Of a stretch of 64,000 bases of DNA, positions 42,638 to 51,616 are shown one piece after another. Both the position numbers and the translations under genes were made by a program. The notes beneath the pieces were generated by a model. The model was not told where the DNA came from. It was given only the letters and a program-made list of their open reading frames with translations, and did not search any database. The DNA comes from Prauserella salsuginis (GTDB lineage: Bacteria; Actinomycetota; Actinomycetes; Mycobacteriales; Pseudonocardiaceae). Position 1 is the first letter of the stretch. Each line of letters opens with the position of its first letter. Where the stretch lies: contig NZ_JANBBF010000014.1 of NCBI RefSeq assembly GCF_024648885.1, positions 276,271 through 340,270 on the forward strand, given 5' to 3'.

Positions 42638-43555
42638 CTACGCGGGAGTGTCGGTGTCACACTGGCGGGCACTGTCCTGCAACGCGCGGAGCGCCGCCTG
42701 GAAGGCGGGCCGGTTCGTGGTGCTGTTGCGCCACAATGCGAACACTCGTCGTCGAGGTGCCGGTCTCAACGGCACGAACCGGACGCCGGCCGGTGTCCGG
42801 CCGCGGCCGAGCCGAGGGATGATCGCGACCGTGCTTCCGGCCGCGACGACCGCGAGCTGGGTGGAGTGCTCCGAGGCGGTGTGCTTGACCCGGGGCTCGA
42901 TTCCGTTGCGCCGCAGGGTGTTCTCCAGCCAGCCGTGGCAGATCTCGTCGTCGGGCCAGCTCACCCAGTCCTCGTCGCGCAGCTCGTCCAGGGTGACGAC
43001 GTCTCGCCCGGCGAAGTGGTGTTGCACCGGCAGTGCCACATCGAGCACGTCCTCCAGTAGCGAGACGCGCGAGATTCCCTCGGGCACCGGGAGTGGCTCC
43101 TCCGGCCAGTCCTGCACGACCGCGATGTCGACGGCGCCGTGGCGCAGCTCTGCGATCGCCTCGGTGGGTTCCAGTTCCGCGAGCCGCACCGTCAGGCTCG
43201 GGTGCCGCTGCCGCAGTGTGTGCAGCATCGGCGGCAGCAGGCCGCGGGCGGCCGTGGCGAAGGCGGCCACGGAGAGCGATCCGGCCACCGCGCCGCGATG
43301 GTCGGCGAGGTCGGTTTCGATGAGCTCGACCTGCTGCAGCAGCCTCGCGGCGTGCTCGGCGAGCAGGCCGCCGACGTCGGTGAGCTGGATGCCGCGCCCC
43401 TGCCGTTCCAGCAGCTGCTGGCCGACCTCACGTTCCAGCCTGGACAGTTGCTGGGACACCGCCGAGGTGGTCACGTGCAACGCCTCGGCGGCGCCGCGCA
43501 CCGACCCCGTAGTGGAGACCGCATGAAGCGTCCGGAGGCGTTCCAGGTTCAACAC
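42638..43555 (-). CDS. LysR-family transcriptional regulator
   Basis: 305 aa. N-terminal winged helix (LRTLHAVSTTGSVRGAAEALHVTTSAVSQQLSRLE, about 7-41) and a two-lobed periplasmic-binding-like effector domain. It is divergent from an aldo/keto reductase gene across 104 bp, the usual arrangement of a LysR activator and its target. Effector unknown. Confidence 0.9.
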   Translation of the reverse strand: MLNLERLRTLHAVSTTGSVRGAAEALHVTTSAVSQQLSRLEREVGQQLLERQGRGIQLTDVGGLLAEHAARLLQQVELIETDLADHRGAVAGSLSVAAFATAARGLLPPMLHTLRQRHPSLTVRLAELEPTEAIAELRHGAVDIAVVQDWPEEPLPVPEGISRVSLLEDVLDVALPVQHHFAGRDVVTLDELRDEDWVSWPDDEICHGWLENTLRRNGIEPRVKHTASEHSTQLAVVAAGSTVAIIPRLGRGRTPAGVRFVPLRPAPRRRVFALWRNSTTNRPAFQAALRALQDSARQCDTDTPA

Positions 43556-43659
43556 ATTAGTGATTCTACGCGATCATCCCAAGAATGTTTCGATTGTCTT
43601 ATCTGCACCGCGGCGGCAGTGTTGGCTCCGTACCCCGCCGACACGCAGAAGGAGACGTT

Positions 43660-44511
43660 ATGAAAGCCGATCGCCACCACCTCGTCCTCGGCGGTGACCT
43701 TCCGGTCCACCGGCTGGGTTTCGGCGCCATGCGACTGCCCACCGGCGACCCGGCCGCGGCGCACGCGCTGGCGCGCCGCGCGGTTGAGCTCGGCATTACG
43801 TTCATCGACACGGCCGACGCCTACGCGCTGGGCCGCAACGAGGAGCTGCTGGCCGAAGCCCTGCACCCTTATCCCGACGACGTCGTGATCGCCACCAAGG
43901 CCGGGCAGTGTCACCCCGGTGACGAGTGGATCCCGCTCGGGCGTCCGGAATACCTGCGCCAGCAGGCCGAGCTGAGCCTGCGACGGCTGCGGGTGGAGCG
44001 CATCGACCTGTTGCAGCTGCACCGGATCGACCCCACTGTCGCGCTGGCGGACCAGATCGGCTCGCTCCGGCAGCTGCAGGACGAGGGGAAGGTGCGGCAC
44101 GTCGGACTGTCGGAGGTCACCGTCCAACAGATCGTGGAGGCAGGGCGGATCACGCCGATCGCGAGCGTGCAGAACCGGTACAACCTGCGCGACCGGCGCT
44201 CGGAGGGCGTGCTGGCGCACTGTGAGCAGCATGGCATCGCGTTCCTGCCCTGGCTGCCGATCGCGCCGAGTGTGCGCTCGGACTCGCCGGTGACCGAGGT
44301 GGCCGGCCGGCTCGGCTCCACGCCGGCTCGGGTCGTGCTGGCGTGGCTACTGCGCCGGTCCCGGGTCATACTTCCCATCCCGGGTACGTCCTCTCGGGAC
44401 CACCTCGAGGAGAACGTTGGAGCGGTCGATCTCGAGCTGCCCGACGAGGACTTCAACCGCCTCGATCGACTCGGCCGCCCGACCTCGGAACACGAGATGT
44501 CGCTCGCTTAG
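43660..44511 (+). CDS. Aldo/keto reductase
   Basis: 283-aa NADPH-dependent (beta/alpha)8 reductase. Catalytic residues: Asp50 and Tyr55 in DTADAY, the lysine in IATKAG (Lys80) and the histidine in LQLHRID; the phosphate-binding PIPGTSSRDHLEEN loop is near the C-terminus. AAGGAG precedes the ATG by 5-6 nt. Reduces aldehydes or ketones; substrate unknown. Likely controlled by the divergent LysR regulator. Confidence 0.9.
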   Translation: MKADRHHLVLGGDLPVHRLGFGAMRLPTGDPAAAHALARRAVELGITFIDTADAYALGRNEELLAEALHPYPDDVVIATKAGQCHPGDEWIPLGRPEYLRQQAELSLRRLRVERIDLLQLHRIDPTVALADQIGSLRQLQDEGKVRHVGLSEVTVQQIVEAGRITPIASVQNRYNLRDRRSEGVLAHCEQHGIAFLPWLPIAPSVRSDSPVTEVAGRLGSTPARVVLAWLLRRSRVILPIPGTSSRDHLEENVGAVDLELPDEDFNRLDRLGRPTSEHEMSLA

Positions 44512-44668
44512 GCACCGAATCAGGTGCTGGTCGATGCACCACCGCTGACTACCAGGCTGCACAACGAATCAACCCGAGGCTGGTCCGCGCACAACGCACC
44601 CACGCGAGGTCAGCAGGAGCACGCACTGTGGGGGGGGGTCGGCCTCAGACCCGATCGGCGAAACAGAA

Positions 44669-44699
44669 AAGGCTCGCGCTCTCCGCGAGCACGAGCCTT
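44669..44699 (-). terminator. tRNA-Ala terminator
   Basis: Stem AAGGCTCG/CGAGCCTT (8 bp) followed on the minus strand by TTTTCTGTTT, just past the tRNA 3' end. Confidence 0.75.
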
Positions 44700-44706
44700 C
44701 CATCTG

Positions 44707-44779
44707 TGGAGCTGAGGGGAATCGAACCCCTGACCTTCTCGATGCGAACGAGACGCGCTACCAACTGCGCTACAGCCCC
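44707..44779 (-). tRNA. tRNA-Ala (anticodon CGC)
   Basis: A 73-nt cloverleaf on the minus strand. Acceptor GGGGCTG/CAGCTCC, D-arm GCGC, anticodon loop TTCGCAT (CGC), T-arm AGGGG TTCGATT CCCCT, discriminator A. The 3' CCA is not encoded. Confidence 0.95.
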
Positions 44780-44853
44780 TGAAGTTGTTGCCCTCTTTGA
44801 TGAGTGCTCGATGAGCATAGCAAGGTCGCCATGCCCATCGAGCGAGGGGGCCC

Positions 44854-45837
44854 CTATTCGCCGACGGCCCGCCGATAGGGCAGTTCGCCCGGGTCGCCGA
44901 GCTCGTGGAAAGCGGGGTCCTCGTCGTCGATGTCGACGACGACGGCATTCCGTGGCGGCCGCGGCGCGCGGCGCCGTTCGACATTGACGAGTTCGGGGCC
45001 TTGGCGTGGCTGTTCGGGGCGTTCGGCAGGACGACCACGGCGAGGCTCGGCAGTGTCGCGGGTGTCACGGTCGCGGGTGTCGCGGCCACCGTCGTCCTCG
45101 TCGCCCCACGCCTCGTCGTCCCATTCGGGTTCGGCGGCACGCCGCCGGGGACCGCCGGAGTAGCGGGCCATCCGGCGTTCGCGGATCTCCTCCTCGATAC
45201 GCACCTGACGGCGCAGGTATGCGAGGTAGCCGACGAGGGCGACGTCGATCGCCCCGTGCAGCCACCACAGCATCGGCAGCACTGCAGCGGCGACGATCGC
45301 GCTCACGACGGCCGCGATCAACAGCATCAGCACGACCCGCTGGCGGTACGCGTACTTGGCGCGCGCGTCCATCTCGGCGGCCTCGGGGTCGAACCCGCCG
45401 CGACCGGGGCGGTAGCGCCTCGCGCCGGGTTCGCCGGGCCTGCGGTCGCCGGGTTCGTCGAGATCGGCCTCGCCCGCGTCGGCGCGGCGGCCGTACCTGC
45501 GCTCCCGGCTGTCCACCGGTTCGTCGTCAGCCTCGTCGCGTTCGTCGTAGTCGTCGATGCCGGCGGCAGAGTCGTCTTCGGTGTCGTGGTCCGTGTCGCC
45601 GTCGGCGTAGTCGACGGAGTCGTCGAACTCGTCGTCCTCACGGCCGCCACGGGTGCCGGCGTTCCGGGTCATGGCGAACTCCCTTCGCCCGTTGTTGCGC
45701 GTACCGCTCCGCACGATCCGGCCGGCCAGCGCCGCATCGCTGGTCTGTGCGACCTCCTGACGCTTCCGCGCCACCATGGGAACGAGAACGACAAGCCACG
45801 CAGCGGCGAGCCCGATAATGATCAACGAGCTTGGCAT
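44854..45837 (-). CDS. glpR: GlpR/SepX-type divisome membrane protein
   Basis: 327 aa: an N-terminal transmembrane helix (SSLIIIGLAAAWLVVLVPMV), a long acidic disordered linker, a second hydrophobic pair (about 170-210) and an Arg/Pro-rich tail. This matches the gephyrin-like molybdotransferase receptor GlpR (SepX in Streptomyces), which binds Glp and links FtsZ to the septum. The glp/moeA gene lies two genes upstream in the same direction, as in M. tuberculosis (Rv0994-Rv0996). It likely acts at the division site. Confidence 0.83.
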   Translation of the reverse strand: MPSSLIIIGLAAAWLVVLVPMVARKRQEVAQTSDAALAGRIVRSGTRNNGRREFAMTRNAGTRGGREDDEFDDSVDYADGDTDHDTEDDSAAGIDDYDERDEADDEPVDSRERRYGRRADAGEADLDEPGDRRPGEPGARRYRPGRGGFDPEAAEMDARAKYAYRQRVVLMLLIAAVVSAIVAAAVLPMLWWLHGAIDVALVGYLAYLRRQVRIEEEIRERRMARYSGGPRRRAAEPEWDDEAWGDEDDGGRDTRDRDTRDTAEPRRGRPAERPEQPRQGPELVNVERRRAPRPPRNAVVVDIDDEDPAFHELGDPGELPYRRAVGE

Positions 45838-46035
45838 CTCCCGTCACCTCCCGACCTGTCGGTCGTTCGCGTTGCCGCGCAGCCCTCGGGCCGCCCCACT
45901 CCCCTTGTCCGCAGAGCGCTTTGTCTCCACGCTGACAAATCACCACGTTAGTCACACGAGTAACAGAAGACCCGGAGACGCGCCGGGGTCATCTTTGATT
46001 CCTGTCACTGGATCAGGTAGCTGTAGCGCGGTTGA

Positions 46036-46704
46036 TTAACTCGAATGGACGTGTGCCGCGCGGTCCGCGGCTACGAGCCGTTCCACCAGGCCATCGCCCG
46101 TTTCCTCAGCCGTGATGGCGTAGACGATGTGATCGCGCCATTCACCCTTCACGTTGAGATAACGCTCGAACAGGCCTTCCCGGCGGAAACCCACCTTGCT
46201 GAGCACCCGAACGCTCGCCGCATTCTCGGGACGCACCGTGGCCTCCAGCCGGTGTAGCCGCGCCGGACCGAACGCGTGGTCCGTCACCATCGCCACCGCC
46301 GCCGTCGCGATGCCCCTTCCCGCCAGGTCGGACGTGACCCAGTAGCCGACCCACGCCGACCGCAACGCCGCCCGAACGATGTTGCCGACCGTGATCTGAC
46401 CTGCGAACTCACCGTCCACGACGATCGCGAGCGGCAGACACTGGCCGCGGCGGGCGAGCGCACGCAACGACGTGCACTGCGGCGGCCACGCCCATCCCGA
46501 GTTGCGTTCCTCCCACGACCCGGCCGCGGTCGGCTCCCAGCGTTCGAGATAGTCGCGATCGCGCAGCCGCAGCCGGCTCCACGCGCTCGCATCGCGCCAG
46601 CGCACGGGCCGGAGCCGCACCTCGGCCCCGTCGACGACCAGCGGGACCGGGCGGGCTGGCCAACCGGGGTGCTGCGATTCGCCGAGCGGCTCCCGCTCCG
46701 ACAT
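46036..46704 (-). CDS. RimJ-like GNAT N-acetyltransferase
   Basis: 222-aa GNAT-fold acetyltransferase of the RimJ/RimL subgroup. The acetyl-CoA pyrophosphate-binding loop is SDLAGRGIATAAV, with RPENAASVRVLSKVGFRREG as the C-terminal motif. Located between glpR and glp, as rimJ (Rv0995) is in mycobacteria. It may acetylate a protein N-terminus or small amine; the target is not known. Confidence 0.87.
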   Translation of the reverse strand: MSEREPLGESQHPGWPARPVPLVVDGAEVRLRPVRWRDASAWSRLRLRDRDYLERWEPTAAGSWEERNSGWAWPPQCTSLRALARRGQCLPLAIVVDGEFAGQITVGNIVRAALRSAWVGYWVTSDLAGRGIATAAVAMVTDHAFGPARLHRLEATVRPENAASVRVLSKVGFRREGLFERYLNVKGEWRDHIVYAITAEETGDGLVERLVAADRAAHVHSS

Positions 46705-46723
46705 CGCCCGCGGCGCTCCCGGT

Positions 46724-48007
46724 TCAGGCCCGCTGGGCCAGGAAGGTCACCTTGACCTGCTCGCCCGCAGGCAGTTCGGTGAGCTCCTCCTCGACGTTGA
46801 TCAGGCAGTTCGCCTCGGCGAGCGAGGCGAGCAGATGCGCACCGGACGTGCCGAGCGGCTGCACCAGGTACTCGCCGTTGGTCTCGTCGCGCAGCAGCTG
46901 ACCACGCAGGAACCCCTTGCGGCCCGCCGTCGAGGCGACCGGCGAAAGCAGCCGCGCGTCGACGGCCCTACGGTGTGGATTCTTGGTGCCGCGGGCCGCG
47001 CGGATCAGCGGACGGATCATGACCTCGAAGACGACGAGCGCGCTCATCGGATTGGCCGGCAGCAGGAACGTCGGCACCGAGTCGGGGCCGAGCTTGCCGA
47101 ACCCTTGCACCGAACCGGGGTGCATGGCGATGCGGCGCACGTCCAGGTCGCCGAGATCGGACAGGGCCGCGTACACCTCGTTGCCCGTCGTGCCGCCCGC
47201 CCCGCCGGCGACGACGACCACCTCGGACATCAGCAGCCTGCCCTCGACCGTCTCGCGCAACCGCTTCGGGTCCAGCGGCACGATGCCGACCCGGCTGACC
47301 TCCGCACCCGCATCGCGCGCGGCGGCCGCCAGTGCGTAGGAGTTGACGTCGTAGACCTGCCCCACCGACGGGGTGCGGTCGACGTCAACGAGCTCGTCGC
47401 CCACCGAGATGATCGACACCCGCGGCCGAGGGTAGACCAGTACCTTCGACCTGCCCACCGCGGCGAGCAGGCCCACCTGGGCCGAGCCGATCGTGTCGCC
47501 CGCACGCACCGCGACGTCACCGATCTGCACATCCTCGCCCGTCCGGCGGACGTATCCAGCCGACGGCACCGCCCGTTGCACGGTGACGTTCGCCTGGTGG
47601 CCGTCGGTGAACGCCGTCGGCACCACCGCGTCCGCGAGGGTCGGCAACGGCGCGCCCGTGGCGACCCGCACCGCCTGGCCGGGCTGCAGCCGCCGCGGCT
47701 GCCGCGACCCGGCCTGGATCTCACCGACCACCGGCAGCTGCACCGGCTCCTCACCCGCGGTGCGCACGTCGACACTGCGCACCGCGTAACCGTCCACCGC
47801 CGCCTGGTCGAAACCGGGCAGCGCCTGTTCGGCGACGACCTCCTCGGCACACGGCAGTCCCTGCGATTCGGAGATCGCAACCCGCACCGGATTCGGACGT
47901 ACTGCCGCCGAGAGGGCACGGTTCAGCTGCTCGGCGACCGGCCGGAAGTCCTCGGCGGGCAGATCCGGAACGGCGGTCACCGTGGTGGTCGGCTCGAGTT
48001 CGCTCAT
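46724..48007 (-). CDS. glp: Gephyrin-like molybdotransferase Glp (MoeA family)
   Basis: 427-aa MoeA/gephyrin-E domain protein with LPGFDQAAVDGYA at about residue 67, the central GGxGGTTGNE-type active loop (VVVAGGAGGTTGNEVY) and the domain-IV end. In Corynebacterium the equivalent Glp has been recruited to bind FtsZ and GlpR in cell division; here glpR nearby supports that role, though molybdopterin insertion cannot be excluded. The start codon overlaps the galU stop by one base. Confidence 0.86.
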   Translation of the reverse strand: MSELEPTTTVTAVPDLPAEDFRPVAEQLNRALSAAVRPNPVRVAISESQGLPCAEEVVAEQALPGFDQAAVDGYAVRSVDVRTAGEEPVQLPVVGEIQAGSRQPRRLQPGQAVRVATGAPLPTLADAVVPTAFTDGHQANVTVQRAVPSAGYVRRTGEDVQIGDVAVRAGDTIGSAQVGLLAAVGRSKVLVYPRPRVSIISVGDELVDVDRTPSVGQVYDVNSYALAAAARDAGAEVSRVGIVPLDPKRLRETVEGRLLMSEVVVVAGGAGGTTGNEVYAALSDLGDLDVRRIAMHPGSVQGFGKLGPDSVPTFLLPANPMSALVVFEVMIRPLIRAARGTKNPHRRAVDARLLSPVASTAGRKGFLRGQLLRDETNGEYLVQPLGTSGAHLLASLAEANCLINVEEELTELPAGEQVKVTFLAQRA

Positions 48008-48909
48008 CAGTCGACGTTCTCGATTCGCTGTTTCAGCCAGTCACGCAGCGCAGGGCCGTAGTCGTCGTCGGCCAGCGCGAAGTCCACGGCCGCACGCAGG
48101 AACCCGCCCGGGTTGCCGAGGTCGTGCCGGTGGCCGCGGTGCACGACGACGTGCACCGGATGTCCCTGCTCGATCAGCAGCGCCACCGCGTCGGTGAGCT
48201 GCAGCTCTCCGCCACTGCCGGGGCCGATCCGCTCCAGTGCGTCGAAGATCGCACGGTCCAACAGGTACCGGCCCGCCGCGGCGTAGGTCGACGGCGCATC
48301 CTCCGGCGCCGGCTTCTCGACCATCCCGTGCACCCGTTTGACGTCGCCGTCGTCGGTGTCGCTGACGTCGAACACGCCGTACGGCGAGATCTCGGCCTTC
48401 GGGATGTCGAACGCGCACAGCACGCTGCCGCCGTGCCGCCCGCGCACCTCGGCCATCTTCGTCAGCACGCCCGAGGGCAGCACGAGGTCGTCCGGCAGGA
48501 GGACGGCCACCGCATCGTCGTCGTCGGTCAGCGCAGGCCCGGCCTGTGCCACGGCGTGCCCGAGGCCGAGCGCCTCCTGCTGGATCGCCACGTCGACGTC
48601 GATCAGCCCCGGGGCCCTGCGCACCTTCTCCAGCAGTGCTTTCTTGCCCTTCTTCTCGAGTGCGTCCTCGAGGTCGGGGCGGGACTGGAAATAGTCGACG
48701 ACCGCCTGCTTGTCGGGCGACGTCACCACGACCATGCGCCGCGCCCCGGCTTCGGCCGCCTCTTCCGCAACCAGCTCGATACCCGGCGTGTCCACCACGG
48801 GCAGCAGTTCCTTCGGGACGGCCTTGGTCGCCGGAAGGAATCTGGTCCCGAGGCCCGCCGCGGGGACGATGGCCGTGCGGAAGGTGTTCGTAGTATTGGG
48901 ACCGGTCAT
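48007..48909 (-). CDS. galU: UTP-glucose-1-phosphate uridylyltransferase
   Basis: 300-aa nucleotidyltransferase with the signature AAGLGTRFLPATKAVPKELLP (GTR nucleotide loop and lysine) and VEKPAPEDAPS further on. It makes UDP-glucose for cell-wall glycans, trehalose and the Leloir route. ATG 48909 is chosen since the GalU N-terminus begins just after it. Divergent from the folate gene. Together with galT in this window it completes two steps of galactose-1-phosphate use. Confidence 0.94.
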   Translation of the reverse strand: MTGPNTTNTFRTAIVPAAGLGTRFLPATKAVPKELLPVVDTPGIELVAEEAAEAGARRMVVVTSPDKQAVVDYFQSRPDLEDALEKKGKKALLEKVRRAPGLIDVDVAIQQEALGLGHAVAQAGPALTDDDDAVAVLLPDDLVLPSGVLTKMAEVRGRHGGSVLCAFDIPKAEISPYGVFDVSDTDDGDVKRVHGMVEKPAPEDAPSTYAAAGRYLLDRAIFDALERIGPGSGGELQLTDAVALLIEQGHPVHVVVHRGHRHDLGNPGGFLRAAVDFALADDDYGPALRDWLKQRIENVD

Positions 48910-49078
48910 AGGCGTGAAGCCTAGCCTGAACGTGCGATTCAAGCCGACAATGACAGGCTGGCGGCGACAGTCGGCGACCGATGAAATGCGCACAAGACCC
49001 CATTCGCGGCGCATTCACCGGCGCGTCGCCGACTCGATGTCGCCACCGACACAGGGTCCGCCCCCGGAAAGGAAGGCC

Positions 49079-49690
49079 GTGAACACGCCCCAGCATCCGA
49101 CCGGAGGTCCGGACAAGCGGGAATGGCGTCGCAAGATCGGCGCGGCCCGTTCCGCCGTGTCGGCCCAGCAGCAGGTCGCCGAGGCCGGCGCGCTCGCGGC
49201 GGCGATTCCCGGCCTGCTCGACGGACTGCGGTCGCCGACCGTGTGCGGCTACGTCCCGTTCGGGTCCGAACCCGGCTCGATCGGCCTGCTCGACGTGCTC
49301 CGCGACGCCGGTGCCCGCGTGCTGCTGCCGATCGTTCCCGACGAGCCCGGTCCGCTGGAGTGGGCCGAGTACACGGGCACGGCGAGCCTGGTCCCGGGGC
49401 GGTATCGAGGCATCCTCGAACCGGGCGGACCGCGACTGGGCGCGGCGGCGATCGAGGATGCGGCCCTGGTGCTCGTGCCCGCGCTGGCCGTCGACCGGCA
49501 GGGAGCGCGGCTCGGCAAGGGCGCAGGGTTCTACGACCGATCATTGGTGTTCACCGGTCCCGACGTCCGGCTGGTGGCGGTCGTGCGCGACGACGAGCTG
49601 GTCGACCGGTTACCCGCCGAGTCGCACGACGTGCGGATGCACGCGGTGCTCACACCCGGAAACGGCCTGGTCACACTGCCGGCGGCGTAG
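49079..49690 (+). CDS. 5-formyltetrahydrofolate cyclo-ligase
   Basis: 203 aa. The basic N-terminal region (KREWRRKIGAARSAVS) and the C-terminal signature GKGAGFYDRSL identify the family. Converts 5-formyl-THF with ATP to 5,10-methenyl-THF. GTG at 49079 follows AAGGAAGG. Corresponds in position to Rv0992c, next to the Ruc gene and divergent from galU. Confidence 0.9.
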   Translation: MNTPQHPTGGPDKREWRRKIGAARSAVSAQQQVAEAGALAAAIPGLLDGLRSPTVCGYVPFGSEPGSIGLLDVLRDAGARVLLPIVPDEPGPLEWAEYTGTASLVPGRYRGILEPGGPRLGAAAIEDAALVLVPALAVDRQGARLGKGAGFYDRSLVFTGPDVRLVAVVRDDELVDRLPAESHDVRMHAVLTPGNGLVTLPAA

Positions 49691-49788
49691 TTCGGCCGAC
49701 CTTCCCCGCAGGCGGCACGCCCGAGTCGGTGATCGCGGTGTGACCTGGGCCTGATTGCCATGCCGGAATGCGGTAGAGCACAATCTCG

Positions 49789-49815
49789 TTAGCACTCTTA
49801 GGAGTCGAGTGCCAA
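49789..49815 (+). promoter_or_regulatory. CIRCE element (HrcA operator)
   Basis: TTAGCACTC-N9-GAGTGCCAA: the canonical TTAGCACTC-N9-GAGTGCTAA with one mismatch. It ends 17 nt before the GTG of the Ruc-like gene. Confidence 0.92.
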
Positions 49816-49832
49816 CGCCTGAAGGAGCACCT

Positions 49833-50216
49833 GTGCCGACCTATCAATACGCCTGCAAGCAGTGCGACCACCAGTTCGAGGTGGTCCAGTCGTTCTCCGA
49901 CGACAGCCTCACCGAATGCCCGGAGTGCCAGGGCATGCTGCGCAAGCTGTACGGGGCCGTCGGCGTGATCTTCAAGGGCAGCGGCTTCTACCGCAACGAT
50001 TCGCGATCCGGTAACAGCAGCTCGAACAGCTCGCAGGCGCCCGCGAAGTCGTCGGCCGAGTCCGGCTCGACGAGCTCCGACTCGGGCTCGACCTCCGACT
50101 CGAGTTCGTCCTCCTCGTCCTCCTCGTCCACCGACTCCTCCTCGTCGACGTCCTCGAACAGCAGCTCGTCGACGAGCTCGTCGACGACCTCCGCGTCGAC
50201 GTCTGCCGCCTCCTGA
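49833..50216 (+). CDS. ruc: Ruc-like FmdB-family redox chaperone
   Basis: 127 aa. An FmdB zinc ribbon (YQYACKQCDHQFEV ... ECPECQGML, two CxxC pairs) is followed by a long Ser-rich disordered tail. In M. tuberculosis the same neighbourhood encodes Rv0991c (Ruc), an HrcA-controlled, oxidation-activated chaperone with zinc cysteines and a disordered tail. The CIRCE element here supports heat-shock control. The tail, almost all Ser and Thr, is lower in complexity than I expect for Rv0991c. GTG start with GAAGGAG 6 nt upstream. Confidence 0.84.
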   Translation: MPTYQYACKQCDHQFEVVQSFSDDSLTECPECQGMLRKLYGAVGVIFKGSGFYRNDSRSGNSSSNSSQAPAKSSAESGSTSSDSGSTSDSSSSSSSSSSTDSSSSTSSNSSSSTSSSTTSASTSAAS

Positions 50217-50284
50217 GCACGCGCGGGCGCACCCCGCGAACCGACTCCCCGCAGGCCTCGCACCTGCAGGCGGTTGCACCCCAG

Positions 50285-50319
50285 AGCCCCCGGGCATGCG
50301 TCACCCGCGCCCGGGGGCT
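50285..50319 (+). terminator. Hairpin terminator after ruc
   Basis: An 11-bp stem AGCCCCCGGGC/GCCCGGGGGCT with a 13-nt loop, followed by TGTT. Confidence 0.75.
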
Positions 50320-50360
50320 TGTTCATGCCCGGCGCCGGCCCGGCGGATTCCGCTGTGAAG

Positions 50361-50387
50361 TTGTCCACAAGGACCCGGTTATCCACA
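50361..50387 (+). promoter_or_regulatory. Pair of DnaA boxes
   Basis: TTGTCCACA (50361-50369) and TTATCCACA (50379-50387), same orientation, 18 bp start to start. Both are exact DnaA-box consensus sequences. Confidence 0.6.
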
Positions 50388-50485
50388 GGCCGGCAGCCGA
50401 GCTCTTCCGCGCCGCCTCGATGCCTCCCTAACGTCGATCGAACCGAGGCCGGCCTCGTCCGGCCCGATCCGACGAGGAGGCATCC

Positions 50486-51148
50486 GTGGCCGTTCCCTTC
50501 GCGCGCCGAACCGCGCAACTGACGACAGCGCTGCGTGCGCGGCCCGTGCCGGTGCTGCGGCGGGTTCTGGCAGTCGCGCTCCTCCTGCTGGCGGTACTGA
50601 TCGCCGCCAGCCCCGCCACGGCGGGTGACGACGAGACCCAGACCCGGCCAACCCTCGTTTTCGCCCGCGACGTCCCGCTCGGCAGCACGCTGCGAGCCGG
50701 CGACGTCCGTGTCTCCGCCCTTCCGGTCGACCTTCGACCCTCCGGTGCGCTGCGAAAACCGGACGAAATCATCGGCCAGCACCTGGTGGGCGTCGCTCGG
50801 GAGGGTGAACCTGTCACGGATGCACGGCTGCTGGATCGCGCTCCCACACCGGCGGGCACCGTGACCGTTCCGGTCAGACTGGACGATCCGGACGTTGCTC
50901 CGCTGCTGCACTCCGGGTCTCATGTGGACATAGTGGTACCCGGAACCGGCACCGCGGACAGACCTGCGAAACAGGTCCTGGCCAGCGAGGTTCCCGTGTT
51001 GTCGGTGCTCATGCCAGGCTCCCCGGACCGTGCCGCACCGGGCTCATCGGACGAGGGACCTCTCGTGCTCGTGGCAGCCCGGCCGGAGCCCGCGACCCGA
51101 CTTGCCGCCGTCGCCGCAGATCAGCCCGTCACGGTTACGCTCCGCTAG
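50486..51148 (+). CDS. SAF-domain (CpaB/FlgA-like) membrane protein
   Basis: 220-aa protein with an N-terminal transmembrane anchor (about 22-42), then a SAF domain (ARDVPLGSTLRAGDVRVSALP, about 58-78) and RcpC-like beta region. Such proteins act outside the membrane in pilus assembly or in binding cell-wall glycans. No tad/flp pilus genes are in the window. GTG start after GGAGG. Just downstream of the DnaA-box pair and just upstream of mscL in the same direction. Confidence 0.8.
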   Translation: MAVPFARRTAQLTTALRARPVPVLRRVLAVALLLLAVLIAASPATAGDDETQTRPTLVFARDVPLGSTLRAGDVRVSALPVDLRPSGALRKPDEIIGQHLVGVAREGEPVTDARLLDRAPTPAGTVTVPVRLDDPDVAPLLHSGSHVDIVVPGTGTADRPAKQVLASEVPVLSVLMPGSPDRAAPGSSDEGPLVLVAARPEPATRLAAVAADQPVTVTLR

Positions 51149-51181
51149 TCAAAGGACGTCCAATGTGGAAGGGAGCAGGAC

Positions 51182-51589
51182 GTGCTGAAGGGCTTCAAGG
51201 AATTCCTGATGCGCGGCAACATCGTCGAACTCGCCGTCGCAGTCGTGATCGGCACGGCGTTCACCGCGATCGTCACTGCGTTCACGGAAAGTCTGATCCA
51301 GCCGCTGATCAACGCGATGGGCGGCAGCGAGGGCGCCCAGGGGCTCGGGATACGGATCCTCGAGGAGAACCCCAGCACATTCCTCGACTTCGGAACCGTG
51401 ATCAACGCGGCGATCAACTTCGTCATCGTGGCCGCCGTCGTCTACTTCCTCGTCGTCGTTCCGTTCCAGAAGCTGCAGGAACGCCGCAAGCGCGGACAGG
51501 AGGCCGAGGAGGTGGCGCCGACCGACACGGAGCTGCTCGCCGAGATCCGCGATCTGCTCAGGGACCGGCAGGGCGACCCGCGCAGCTGA
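51182..51589 (+). CDS. mscL: Large-conductance mechanosensitive channel
   Basis: 135-aa MscL: MLKGFKEFLMRGNIVELAVAVVIGTAF is the N-terminal helix and pore-lining TM1, TM2 is FVIVAAVVYFLVVVPF, and a charged C-terminal bundle follows. It opens under membrane tension to release osmolytes. Position matches Rv0985c. GTG start. Confidence 0.95.
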   Translation: MLKGFKEFLMRGNIVELAVAVVIGTAFTAIVTAFTESLIQPLINAMGGSEGAQGLGIRILEENPSTFLDFGTVINAAINFVIVAAVVYFLVVVPFQKLQERRKRGQEAEEVAPTDTELLAEIRDLLRDRQGDPRS

Positions 51590-51616
51590 CCGGCGACGGC
51601 CCTGCCGGTCGCGACG

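Noticed and set aside
50361..50387. Chromosomal origin of replication
   Set aside because: Only two DnaA boxes and no dnaA, dnaN or AT-rich unwinding region nearby.
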